DNA from: Catenulispora sp. GP43
GTDB taxonomy: Bacteria; Actinomycetota; Actinomycetes; Streptomycetales; Catenulisporaceae
Direction: 5' to 3'
Assembly: GCF_041260665.1 (NCBI RefSeq)
Contig: NZ_JBGCCT010000001.1
Coordinates: 186,001-250,000 of the forward strand
Length of the DNA: 64,000 nucleotides
A model generated the notes under the pieces. It had not been told where the DNA came from and ran no database searches. It saw only the letters and a list, made by a program, of their open reading frames with translations. Positions within the stretch are counted from its first letter, which is position 1. Every line of letters begins with the position of its first letter. Both the position numbers and the translations under genes were made by a program. Below are positions 1 through 7,480 of this stretch, in pieces.

Positions 1-359
1 CCGTCCAGGCCGGCGAAGCAGGCCCCGAGACCGACGCCCATCTCCTCGGCGATCAGCACCAGTTCCCCGATGCCGCCGAACGGGTTGGGACCGGCACAGG
101 CCACCGCGGTCGCGCGGGCCCCGGCCTCGTCGCCGGCATAGGCGACCCCGGTGAACTCCCAGCCGGTCGGCAGCGGCCAGGGCATCCACACCGGGACCTG
201 GCTGTTGGCGGCCGTCTCGGCCAGTTCCTTCACGGTGGGGGGCTGCACGGGCTGGAGCGGGTGGATCGCGCCGTGCAGGTCGCACTGCCAGGTCGTGGAC
301 AGCAGGCCGGGGGCGCGCACCCGGCTCCCACAGCGTGGGCAGCTGGGCTCGGCCTTCAT
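1..359 (-). CDS. DUF6758 zinc-ribbon protein, 3' end outside window
   Basis: This is the N-terminal 119 residues of a minus-strand gene whose C-terminus lies beyond base 1. A zinc ribbon is visible at the start (C7-x2-C10 and C26-x2-H29), followed by the segment VWMPWPLPTGW and the glycine-rich stretch GPNPFGGIGELVLIAEE. From memory this matches the DUF6758 family, widespread in actinobacteria and of unknown function. ATG at 357-359 is the first in-frame start. The family assignment is firm; no function can be given. Confidence 0.8.
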   Translation of the reverse strand, partial: MKAEPSCPRCGSRVRAPGLLSTTWQCDLHGAIHPLQPVQPPTVKELAETAANSQVPVWMPWPLPTGWEFTGVAYAGDEAGARATAVACAGPNPFGGIGELVLIAEEMGVGLGACFAGLD

Positions 360-434
360 AGAGACTGACGGTCCTCTCGTCGGCGCCGGTCCGTCAAGCC
401 CCGTCACCCGGATGGCGGGCGGGTCGGGCCGGTG

Positions 435-464
435 ATGGGGCGCGGTTTCGGGCGCGCGCCCCAT
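435..464 (-). terminator. Hairpin downstream of maoC
   Basis: A 10-bp perfect inverted repeat (ATGGGGCGCG and CGCGCCCCAT) surrounds a 10-base loop, between the maoC stop and the start of the DUF6758 gene. There is no clear U-run, as is usual in high-GC actinobacteria. A second hairpin, CTCCGGC-tacgcc-GCCGGAG, overlaps the maoC stop codon near 481-500. Confidence 0.5.
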
Positions 465-486
465 ACCTACCCGTCCCCGGCTCCGG

Positions 487-990
487 CTACGCCGCCGGAG
501 TCGGGCGGCCGGGCTGCTCGCCGCCCCTGGCCTCGCCGTACGAGCGCTTGGGCACCATCACCTTGCGGCGGAAGACGCAGACCACGGTGCCGTCCTGCTT
601 GTAGCCCTTGGTCTGGACGTACACGATGCCGCGGTCGGACTTGGACTTGGACTCGGTCTTGTCCAGGACCTCGGTCTCGCCGTAGATGGTGTCGCCGTGG
701 AAGGTCGGCGCGATATGCCGCAGCGACTCCACTTCCAGGTTCGCGATCGCCTTGCCCGACACGTCCGCCACGGACATGCCCAGCAGCAGCGAGTAGATGT
801 AGTTGCCGACGACGACGTTGCGCTTGAAGTCGGTCGTCTCCTCGGCGTAGTTGGCGTCCATGTGGAGCGGGTGGTGGTTCATGGTGATCAGGCAGAACAG
901 GTGGTCGTCGTACTCGGTGACCGTCTTGCCCGGCCAGTGCTTGTACACCGCGCCGACCTCGAACTCCTCGAAATACCGGCCGAACTGCAT
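487..990 (-). CDS. MaoC-family hydratase, mesaconyl-CoA hydratase-like
   Basis: A 167-residue single hot-dog domain protein. The hydratase motif region reads T36-MNHHPLHMD-45. The position usually held by the catalytic Asp is Asn38, while the downstream His43 and Asp45 are kept; from memory this variant is conserved in the Streptomyces proteins encoded beside ccr and meaA. Those are thought to hydrate mesaconyl-C1-CoA in the ethylmalonyl-CoA pathway. An acyl-CoA dehydrogenase and a HpcH/HpaI lyase 2.3-5.5 kb away fit that pathway, though here maoC is separated from them by two unrelated genes. ATG at 988-990 is chosen because the family starts MQFGR; the longer upstream reading is low complexity. 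The substrate is inferred. Confidence 0.8.
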   Translation of the reverse strand: MQFGRYFEEFEVGAVYKHWPGKTVTEYDDHLFCLITMNHHPLHMDANYAEETTDFKRNVVVGNYIYSLLLGMSVADVSGKAIANLEVESLRHIAPTFHGDTIYGETEVLDKTESKSKSDRGIVYVQTKGYKQDGTVVCVFRRKVMVPKRSYGEARGGEQPGRPTPAA

Positions 991-1073
991 GCTCCGGATC
1001 CCTTCCGCCTGGTCGCCGCCGGTCGTCCACCGGTCGGCGCTGCCGCTGTCCCCCGTCATCTTCGCGCAGCAGG

Positions 1074-1087
1074 CTACTCGCCAGTAG
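1074..1087. promoter_or_regulatory. Operator-like palindrome upstream of maoC
   Basis: Perfect inverted repeat CTACT-CGCC-AGTAG, centred about 90 bases upstream of the maoC start. A similar sequence (shared core CGCCAGTA) lies in the promoter region of the HpcH/HpaI lyase gene near 5507-5520. It could be the site of one TetR-like regulator serving both units; no such regulator is encoded in the window. Confidence 0.4.
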
Positions 1088-1189
1088 TACGCGGGGCGGT
1101 GAGGTCCGCCACGTTCTTGACGAGGTGCCCCGGCTTGATGTGATGCCCGGCGGCGTGACCGACAGCCCATCGGCGGCGATGGCCGCTCA

Positions 1190-1380
1190 AGCAACGCAGC
1201 GGCCTCGGCGGCAGCTCAGCGGCTCGGCGGGCAGCTTAGTCCGGCAGGCTCGTAGCAGCAGCTCAGCTCGGCAGCCCAGCAACCCACCAGGCCTCGGCGG
1301 CTCGGCGGCTCGGCAACTCGGTGGCTCGGTGGCTCGGTGGCCCGGCCGGCCCCGGCCACCACCACCGAGCCCGCCGCCGA
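1190..1380. repeat. Degenerate GGCTCGG-rich low-complexity tract
   Basis: The 390-base gap between maoC and the next gene holds no convincing gene. Its second half is an imperfect tandem array of short units such as ctcggcgg, ctcggtgg and gcagctcgg, most regular at 1295-1340. Several long open frames cross it only because it lacks stop codons. The array ends at the stop codon of the 277-residue gene, so it may be a slippage-prone transcribed tail. No protein-binding signal is obvious. Confidence 0.5.
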
Positions 1381-1382
1381 AC

Positions 1383-2216
1383 TCAGTCCTCGATCTCCCC
1401 GTCGCCGGCGTCCTCGTCGGCCACCGACCCGTAGGCCTCCATCTCCCCGGCCGGCATCACCTCGGAGATGTGCGGCGTGAGCTTCTTCAGCAGCAGCGTC
1501 AGCTGCTCCTCGCTCAGCACGTCGCCGACCACCGTGGCGTGCGCCAGGTCGCCGATCAGGGAGGCGGCGCGGGACAGGCCGGCGTCGCGGTCCCAGGCGC
1601 GGTAGGTGGCGGCGCGGGCGTAGCCGCGGGCCACTCGGGCGGCGCCGACGCGGTCGTGGCGCAGCAGCTCCAGGTCGGCGGCGTCCAGGACCTCGCGGCG
1701 GTCCACCTCGAAGATCACGTCGGGGCGCTCCAGGCTGACCCCTATCTGGTCCACCTGCTCGCGCTCCAGGTTGGAGACCGCGGTGATCAGGCCGTTGACG
1801 TGGCGGCCGTGCGGGCCGTAGGCCCACCAGCCCGGGACCTCGGCCACCACCAGGAACTCGCGGGTGACGATGGCCTTGGCGCCGATCGCGCTGGAGGGCG
1901 TGTAGTGCTCCGGGGCCGGGACGGCCTGGAGCTGGAACAGGCGGAAGCCGCCGTCGATGCCGAGGGAGAGCGTCATGTCGTCGGCGATGCCCAGGCCCGC
2001 CTGTGCCGGGTCGGGGTAGACCAGCAGGCCGACCGGGACTTCGGACTTCGGCGAGGCCTCGTCGTCGTCGAGGGACAGCGGGTCGTGGTCCTGCCACGCC
2101 GAGGGGATGAACGTGGTCACGCCCCGCTCGAGGGCGTCGCAGAGGTCGACCTTGTGGTGGTCCGGCCCCACGAATCGTGTCCCGTCCATCCTCGCTATGA
2201 CGTAGTAAGTCGCCAC
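1383..2216 (-). CDS. Hypothetical protein, 277 aa
   Basis: A soluble-looking protein with no signal peptide or membrane segment. It begins with ATYYVIARMDGTRFVGPDHH. It has a central part rich in acidic and aliphatic residues and an acidic C-terminus (SVADEDAGDGEIED). I do not recognise the family. Codon use matches its neighbours, so it is a real gene. It lies between the alpha/beta hydrolase and maoC, all on the minus strand, but 90- and 390-base gaps argue against tight co-transcription. ATG at 2214-2216 is the first start. Confidence 0.6.
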   Translation of the reverse strand: MATYYVIARMDGTRFVGPDHHKVDLCDALERGVTTFIPSAWQDHDPLSLDDDEASPKSEVPVGLLVYPDPAQAGLGIADDMTLSLGIDGGFRLFQLQAVPAPEHYTPSSAIGAKAIVTREFLVVAEVPGWWAYGPHGRHVNGLITAVSNLEREQVDQIGVSLERPDVIFEVDRREVLDAADLELLRHDRVGAARVARGYARAATYRAWDRDAGLSRAASLIGDLAHATVVGDVLSEEQLTLLLKKLTPHISEVMPAGEMEAYGSVADEDAGDGEIED

Positions 2217-2305
2217 TGTTTACTTCCCGCCCTATACGTTCGCGCTCTTCAACCGCCTCAAGGCACCATCCTGCCGCAACCCGGCCCCGCAGCGGGAGCG
2301 ACCAC

Positions 2306-3199
2306 TCAAAAACCCAGCGAGCGCACGGCGGTGGCGACGGCGTCCGGCCGGTCGGCGGCGATCAGGTGTTTGGCATCGGGTAACTCTACGACTTCGGCCC
2401 CGGGAAACAAGCCCGCGAAATCGCGCTGGCGTTCGACCCAGCGCCGCGCGTGTCCGTCCTCTGCCGCGCCCGCCGCCCCCACCAGCACCTGGACCAGAAC
2501 CTCGGGAAAGGGGCGCTCGCAGCGCAGCTCAAGCAACTCCACCGCGCTCGGCCGGTACGAGGACAACTCGTTCACGACCGCCGCCGCGACCCGGCTGGAC
2601 CGGTAGACTGCGCGCCCCAGTTCCCGGTCCGGGTCCCGGTGCGTCGTGCTCGCGCTCTGGTAGACCAGCCGCCGCACCGCCGGGCCCAGCACCTGGTTCA
2701 GCCCGAGCAGCCGGGTCCCGCGCACCAGGGCCCGGCCCAGGGTGCGCCCCGCGCCGCCGGGCGCGGGGGTGACGTCCGGCTCGGCGCTGGCGTCGACGAA
2801 GACGACCCCGGCGATCCGCTCGGGATGCAGGCGCGCGAACGCCTCGGCGTGGAAGGCCCCGTAGGAGTGCGCGACCACGAAGACCTTCTCCTCGGGCCCG
2901 ACGCCGACCGCGTCCAGGACCCGGCCCAGCCGCTCGGCCTCGCCGACCAGGGTCTGCGGCGCCGGCCGGCCGTCGTCCCCGTACTCCTGCTGCGACCAGC
3001 CCAGGCCCGGGCGGTCGAAGCGCACCAGCCGGTGGTCGGCGGCCAGCATCGGCACCACCGGGTCCCACTCGAACCAGGCGCCGGCCAGGCCCTGGACGAA
3101 CAGCACCACCGGTCCGCCCCGGCCGTCCCGGACGACGTGCAGCAGCGTGCCGCGATCATCGACGAACCTCACCGCGCCTCCATCCGGCCATGATCCCAC
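2306..3199 (-). CDS. Alpha/beta hydrolase
   Basis: A 297-residue alpha/beta hydrolase-fold enzyme. Visible elements are the oxyanion strand LFVQGLAG (about 33-40), the nucleophile elbow AHSYGA with Ser112, an acidic residue in VVFVDAS (about 139) and the catalytic His278 in DAKHLIA. The substrate cannot be told; epoxide-hydrolase or haloperoxidase-like esterases are closest in layout. The start is a GTG at 3197-3199 without a strong ribosome site, so the exact N-terminus is uncertain. A hairpin separates it from the acyl-CoA dehydrogenase upstream, so it is probably its own unit. Confidence 0.8.
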   Translation of the reverse strand: MGSWPDGGAVRFVDDRGTLLHVVRDGRGGPVVLFVQGLAGAWFEWDPVVPMLAADHRLVRFDRPGLGWSQQEYGDDGRPAPQTLVGEAERLGRVLDAVGVGPEEKVFVVAHSYGAFHAEAFARLHPERIAGVVFVDASAEPDVTPAPGGAGRTLGRALVRGTRLLGLNQVLGPAVRRLVYQSASTTHRDPDRELGRAVYRSSRVAAAVVNELSSYRPSAVELLELRCERPFPEVLVQVLVGAAGAAEDGHARRWVERQRDFAGLFPGAEVVELPDAKHLIAADRPDAVATAVRSLGF

Positions 3200-3224
3200 G
3201 CAAACCAGCCCAAAACCCGAAGCG

Positions 3225-3248
3225 CCCGGCCTTCCTGAGGAAGCCGGG
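3225..3248 (-). terminator. Terminator of the acyl-CoA dehydrogenase operon
   Basis: The stem CCCGGCCTTCC and GGAAGCCGGG, with a 3-base loop and one bulged base, lies 46 bases after the acyl-CoA dehydrogenase stop. Between stop and stem is a 9-base repeat run (gtcgacgagatcgacgagat, 3266-3285). Confidence 0.65.
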
Positions 3249-3293
3249 CACCATGGGGACCGGGTCGACGAGATCGACGAGATCGACGCGGTC

Positions 3294-4487
3294 CTACTTC
3301 GCCTTGTAGTCCTCGAGCAGCCGCCGACCGATGATCATCTTCTGGATCTCGGCGGTGCCCTCGCCGATCAGCAGCATCGGCGCCTCGCGGTACAGCCGCT
3401 CGATCTCGTACTCCTTGGAGTACCCGTAGCCGCCGTGGATCCGGAAGGAGTCCTCGACGACCTCCTTGCAGTACTCGGCGGCCAGGTACTTCGCCATCCC
3501 GGCCTCCAGGTCGTTGCGCCGGCCGGCGTCCTTGACCTTCGCCGCGCGGACCATCATCGCGTGCGCGGCCTCGACCTTGACGCCCATCTCGGCCAGCTTG
3601 AACTGGATGGCCTGGTGCTGGGCGATCGGCTTGCCGAAGGTGGTGCGCTGCTGGGCGTAGGCGGCGCCGAGCTCGAAGGCCCGGACCGCGATGCCGCAGG
3701 CGCGGGCGGCGACGTTGACCCGGCCGACCTCGACGCCGTCCATCATGTGCGCGAAGCCCTTGCCCGGGGCGCCGCCGAGGATCCGGTTCGCCGGGATGCG
3801 GTAGTCGGACAGCACCAGCTCGGTGGTGTCGACGCCCTTGTAGCCCATCTTCTGGATCTTGCCCGGGACGGTCAGGCCGGGCGCCACCTCGCCGAAACCG
3901 GCCGGCTTCTCCACCAGGAAGGTGGTGAGGTTCTTGTGCGCCGCCGCCTCGCCGAGGTCGGTGCGGGCCAGCAGGGCGACCAGGGTGGAGGAGCCGCCGT
4001 TGGTCAGCCACATCTTCTGGCCGTTGATGACGTAGTCGTCGCCGTCGGGGACGCCCTTGGTGGTGATCGCCGCGACGTCCGAGCCGAGCGCAGGCTCCGA
4101 CATCGAGAACGCGGCACGCACCTCGCCCTCTGCCATCCGCGGCAGGAAGTGCTGCTTCTGCTCGTCGGTGCCGTGCTGCTTGATCATGTAGGCCACGATG
4201 AAGTGGGTGTTCAGGATCCCGGACACCGACATCCAGCCGCGCGCGATCTCCTCGACCACCAGCGCGTAGGTGAGCAGCGACTCGCCGAGGCCGCCGTACT
4301 CCTCGGGGATCATGAGCCCGAACAGGCCCATCTCCTTCATGCCCTCGACGATCTGCGTCGGGTACTCGTCGGCGTGCTCCAGGTCGTTGGCGACCGGGAT
4401 GATCTCCTTGTCCACGAAGGTGCGGACCGTCGCCAGGATCTCCTCCTGGATGTCGGTCAGCCCGTCGGTCTGCGCAAGGCGTCCCAT
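3294..4487 (-). CDS. Acyl-CoA dehydrogenase, possible methylsuccinyl-CoA dehydrogenase
   Basis: A 397-residue flavoprotein with the full acyl-CoA dehydrogenase plan: N-terminal helical domain, FAD-binding middle part with AAFSMSEPALGSD (about 129-141), and C-terminal helical domain. The catalytic base is Glu376 in IGEGTAEIQ. It begins one base after the stop of the HpcH/HpaI lyase, so the two form an operon. In Streptomyces the matching pair lies beside ccr-meaA, where this enzyme is proposed to oxidise (2S)-methylsuccinyl-CoA to mesaconyl-CoA. Short-chain or branched-chain acyl-CoA oxidation is the alternative. Family certain, substrate inferred. Confidence 0.9.
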   Translation of the reverse strand: MGRLAQTDGLTDIQEEILATVRTFVDKEIIPVANDLEHADEYPTQIVEGMKEMGLFGLMIPEEYGGLGESLLTYALVVEEIARGWMSVSGILNTHFIVAYMIKQHGTDEQKQHFLPRMAEGEVRAAFSMSEPALGSDVAAITTKGVPDGDDYVINGQKMWLTNGGSSTLVALLARTDLGEAAAHKNLTTFLVEKPAGFGEVAPGLTVPGKIQKMGYKGVDTTELVLSDYRIPANRILGGAPGKGFAHMMDGVEVGRVNVAARACGIAVRAFELGAAYAQQRTTFGKPIAQHQAIQFKLAEMGVKVEAAHAMMVRAAKVKDAGRRNDLEAGMAKYLAAEYCKEVVEDSFRIHGGYGYSKEYEIERLYREAPMLLIGEGTAEIQKMIIGRRLLEDYKAK

Positions 4488-4488
4488 C

Positions 4489-5454
4489 TCAGGCCTCCGG
4501 GATCTCGAATGAAGTGGTGCGGCTCATCCCGGCGACGCGGCCCTTGCCCGCGATGACCAGCGCCATCTTGCGGGAGGCCTCGTCGATCATCTCGTCGCCC
4601 AGCATCGCCGAGCCCTTCTTCCCGCCGGCCTCGGACGTGCAGTAGTCGTAGGCGTCCAGGATCAGCTCGGCGTGGTCGTAGTCCTCCTGCGACGGCGAGT
4701 AGATCTCGTTGGCCGCGTCGACCTGGCCGGGGTGCAGCACCCACTTGCCGTCGAAGCCGAGCGCGGCCGAGCGGCCGGCGACCTCGCGGAAGGCGTCCAC
4801 GTCGCGGATCTGCAGGAACGGCCCGTCGATCGCCTGCAGGTTGTGCATGCGCGCGGCCATCAGGATCCGCATGAGGATGTAGTGGTACGGGTCGGCCGGG
4901 TAGCCGGGGATCAGGGCCCCGACGACCAGCGACTTCATGTTGATGCTCGCCATGAAGTCGGCCGGGCCGAAGATGATGGTCTCCAGCCGCGGGCTGGCGG
5001 CGGCGATCTCGTCGACGTTCACCAGGCCGGCGGCGTTCTCGATCTGCGCCTCGATCCCGATCTTGCCGACCTCGAAGCCCATGGTCTTCTCGATCTGCGT
5101 CAGCAGCAGGTCCAGCGCCTGCACCTGGGCCGCGTTCTGCACCTTCGGCAGCATGATGGCGTCCAGGTTCTGGCCGGCGCCCTCGACCACGGTGACCACG
5201 TCGCGGTAGGTCCACTCGGTGGTCCAGTCGTTGACGCGCACGACCCGGGCCTTGCCGGTCCAGTCCCCCTCGTTGAGGAACTTCACGATCGTGTGCCGGG
5301 CCTCCGGCTTGGCCAGCGGGGCGCAGGCGTCCTCCAGGTCCAGGAACACCTGGTCGGCCGGCAGCCCCTGCGCCTTCTCCAGGAAGCGCGGGTTGGAGCC
5401 GGGGACGGCCAGACACGAACGGCGCGGGCGCTGCGGGCGAGCGGACTGGGACAT
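4489..5454 (-). CDS. HpcH/HpaI (CitE-like) lyase, malyl-CoA/methylmalyl-CoA lyase-like
   Basis: A 321-residue TIM-barrel enzyme of the HpcH/HpaI aldolase-citrate lyase beta family. Seen are the CoA/metal-binding segments SCLAVPGSNPRF (about 13-24), DLEDACAPLAK, the acidic metal ligand in IGIEAQIENAAG, FGPADFMASI and WVLHPGQV. Relatives cleave beta-methylmalyl-CoA to glyoxylate and propionyl-CoA, or malyl-CoA to glyoxylate and acetyl-CoA. It is first in a two-gene operon with the acyl-CoA dehydrogenase one base downstream. A ribosome site GGGAGG lies about 10 bases before the ATG at 5452-5454. Confidence 0.88.
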   Translation of the reverse strand: MSQSARPQRPRRSCLAVPGSNPRFLEKAQGLPADQVFLDLEDACAPLAKPEARHTIVKFLNEGDWTGKARVVRVNDWTTEWTYRDVVTVVEGAGQNLDAIMLPKVQNAAQVQALDLLLTQIEKTMGFEVGKIGIEAQIENAAGLVNVDEIAAASPRLETIIFGPADFMASINMKSLVVGALIPGYPADPYHYILMRILMAARMHNLQAIDGPFLQIRDVDAFREVAGRSAALGFDGKWVLHPGQVDAANEIYSPSQEDYDHAELILDAYDYCTSEAGGKKGSAMLGDEMIDEASRKMALVIAGKGRVAGMSRTTSFEIPEA

Positions 5455-5490
5455 GGGTGGGTTCCCTCCCGGGGTGGGTACGGACCGCTT

Positions 5491-5520
5491 GATATAGCCG
5501 TCACGTTACTGGCGGGTCAC
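5491..5520 (-). promoter_or_regulatory. Putative promoter and operator of the lyase-dehydrogenase operon
   Basis: On the minus strand GTGACC (5520-5515) and TATATC (5496-5491) are 18 bases apart and could be the -35 and -10 hexamers, placing the transcript start about 30 bases before the ATG. The spacer begins with CGCCAGTAAC, resembling the palindrome upstream of maoC, so a repressor there would block the promoter. Confidence 0.4.
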
Positions 5521-5525
5521 CTAGG

Positions 5526-5540
5526 GCGTCATCATGACGC
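5526..5540 (-). terminator. Inverted repeat between the EamA gene and the lyase promoter
   Basis: GCGTCA-tca-TGACGC, a perfect 6-bp stem with a 3-base loop, 41 bases past the EamA stop codon. It may end that transcript or be a regulator site; there is no U-run. Confidence 0.35.
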
Positions 5541-5581
5541 GCGCCACTTCCCGGGGCCGTTCTATAGCGGTTCTCCAGCGG

Positions 5582-6535
5582 TCAGTGCCCGCCCTGCCCA
5601 CGGTTCGCCGTCACCACGAGCAGCAGCCCGCCCAGAATCAGCACCGCCCCCGGAATCGCCCACAAGGAGGGGATCTGGTGCAGGAACAAGGCGGCGATCA
5701 GCGCCGCCATGGGCACCTCGAGCAGGATCGACGTCGAGATGACGGTGGCACTGGTGGTCTTCACGACCCGGTTGAACAGAGTGTGCCCGAGGAACTGCGC
5801 CAGAAGGGTGAGCGCCCCGATCTTCACCCACGCGTTGCCGCTGAACCCGACGAGCTCGGACCCGGTCGCGCCGACCGCCCCGATCAGGAAGACCGACGCT
5901 GCGCCATAACAAAGAAAGGCGTAGGTCGGCAGCGAAGCCGTCTTCCGCACCTCCCCGCCGATGGTCATGTAGACGGCCGCGAACGCGGCGGCGGTCAACG
6001 CCAGCAGATCGCCCTCGAACGCCCGGAACGAAGCGTGGAAGTCCACCCCCGACAACACGATCACCCCGGCGAACGCCACCGCGATCCCGGCGAACGCCCG
6101 CCGCGGCACGTGGTGCCCCAGGATCCGCGCCACGATCGCGGCGAAGATCGGCTGCGTCGCGGCGAACGCCGTCGCCGAGGCCACCGACGAGAGCTTCGCC
6201 GACGGGGTCCACGTCGCGAAGTGCGCCCCGAGGATGAGGCCCGACACCAGGGCGAGCACGGTGGTCCGGCGCCCGAGGCCCCGCAGCTCGGCCCGCAGGT
6301 TCGCGCGCAGCAGGACGTAGGGCGCGAAGACCGCGGCGGCTATCGCGTTGCGCCAGAAGGCGATGGCCATCGCCGGCGCCGCGGCGGCGGCGATCAGCGG
6401 CCCGGAGGTGCCCACCGCGGTGACGGCGACCCCGAGCACCGCCACGTCGGCCTTCGGCGGCCGGTGCACGGCCGAGACACGGAGCGGGACCGGCGGCGCC
6501 GCCGTCGGTACGGTCGCGGCGCTGTCGGCGGTCAC
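5582..6535 (-). CDS. EamA/DMT-family membrane transporter
   Basis: A 317-residue membrane protein with about ten hydrophobic segments arranged as two EamA repeats (roughly 30-165 and 175-310). Examples are VAVLGVAVTAVGTSGPLIAA near the start and AIPGAVLILGGLLLVVTANR near the end. DMT transporters export small metabolites such as amino acids; the substrate is unknown. The start is a GTG at 6533-6535, preceded by a poor ribosome site. The next plus-strand gene is divergent, leaving a GC-rich 268-base gap in which no clear promoter hexamers stand out. Confidence 0.85.
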   Translation of the reverse strand: MTADSAATVPTAAPPVPLRVSAVHRPPKADVAVLGVAVTAVGTSGPLIAAAAAPAMAIAFWRNAIAAAVFAPYVLLRANLRAELRGLGRRTTVLALVSGLILGAHFATWTPSAKLSSVASATAFAATQPIFAAIVARILGHHVPRRAFAGIAVAFAGVIVLSGVDFHASFRAFEGDLLALTAAAFAAVYMTIGGEVRKTASLPTYAFLCYGAASVFLIGAVGATGSELVGFSGNAWVKIGALTLLAQFLGHTLFNRVVKTTSATVISTSILLEVPMAALIAALFLHQIPSLWAIPGAVLILGGLLLVVTANRGQGGH

Positions 6536-6803
6536 CTGCGGGTCCCGGTCACGTGTAAGCCCCTATCGCGGATGGTGCTCCTATCGGCGATAACAGCGTA
6601 TCCGCGGGCGCAAGGCGGTCCGGGCGGTGCCCAGAATGCGGGCATCCGGGGCACGGAGGGCGGGCGGCAGCGCGGGCGGCGGCGCGGACAGCGGCAGGCG
6701 GGCGGCCCATGCGGCGCCCGAGAGACTTCGTGCCCGGCGATACCCGGCCCCGAAGCGCGGCCGAACAGCCGTCCCGCCGCGCAAGGTATGAGACGCTACG
6801 GCC

Positions 6804-7391
6804 ATGCCGGAGAAGACCGCCAGCCAGACCCCGTGGGTGCCCGAGCCCGACTTCGACGCCGCGCTGATCGAGGAGGCCGCCAAGAAGTCCGGGCTGGTGT
6901 GGCTGAGCCCGGCGGGCTTGTCCGCGAAGGCCGCCGCCGCGCGCCCCGGCGGGCCGCAGGCGGTCTGGCACGTCTGGCACGAGGGCGCGGTGACCATCGT
7001 CGCCGGCGGGGCCGAGCAGCCGCTGCCGCTGTGGGCGGTGCCGGGCCGCGTGGTGGAGGTCGCGATCCGGAGCAAGGACCAGGGCGGCCGCCTGATCAGC
7101 TTCCTGAGCCAGGTCGAGCTGGTGGTCCCGGGCACCCCCGAGTGGGGCGCGGCCGCCGAGGCGCTGCACGCCGAGCGTCTGAACCTCGCCGAGGGCGACC
7201 AGTACCAGCAGCGGTGGGCCGCGGAGTCGGCGCTCCTGCGGATGCCGCCGCTGGGTGGCGCCGTGGCGCCGGACGGCGGGTCGGGCGCGGCCCGTCCGCT
7301 GCCGACGCCGGCCACCACGCTCGGGCGCATGCCGAGGATGATCGGCGGCGTGCCGCGCGAGCAGGAGAAGAAGACCCGCACGAAGAAGTAG
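6804..7391 (+). CDS. Conserved actinobacterial protein, 195 aa
   Basis: A 195-residue soluble protein. Residues about 10-145 (VPEPDFDAALIEEAAKKSGL, AVWHVWHEGAVTIVAGGAEQ, GRVVEVAIRSKDQGGRLISF) match a protein I recall across Streptomyces and relatives. Its strand pattern looks like a small beta-barrel, but it has no assigned function. The C-terminal 50 residues are Pro/Gly-rich and end in a lysine-rich tail (EKKTRTKK). ATG at 6804 is the only reasonable start. It is the first gene of a plus-strand run up to 10.0 kb. Confidence 0.65.
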   Translation: MPEKTASQTPWVPEPDFDAALIEEAAKKSGLVWLSPAGLSAKAAAARPGGPQAVWHVWHEGAVTIVAGGAEQPLPLWAVPGRVVEVAIRSKDQGGRLISFLSQVELVVPGTPEWGAAAEALHAERLNLAEGDQYQQRWAAESALLRMPPLGGAVAPDGGSGAARPLPTPATTLGRMPRMIGGVPREQEKKTRTKK

Positions 7392-7480
7392 CCGGACCCC
7401 GCCGCACCCCGCGGTGATCTCGATCACCCGTTCGGCAGAATCCTGGCATTCCGGGCGAGGCGCCGGGTACCGGACCAGGC

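Noticed and set aside
991-1194. N-terminal extension of the MaoC protein to base 1194
   Set aside because: The extra 68 residues are low complexity and unlike the family; the ATG at 990 gives the conserved MQFGR start.
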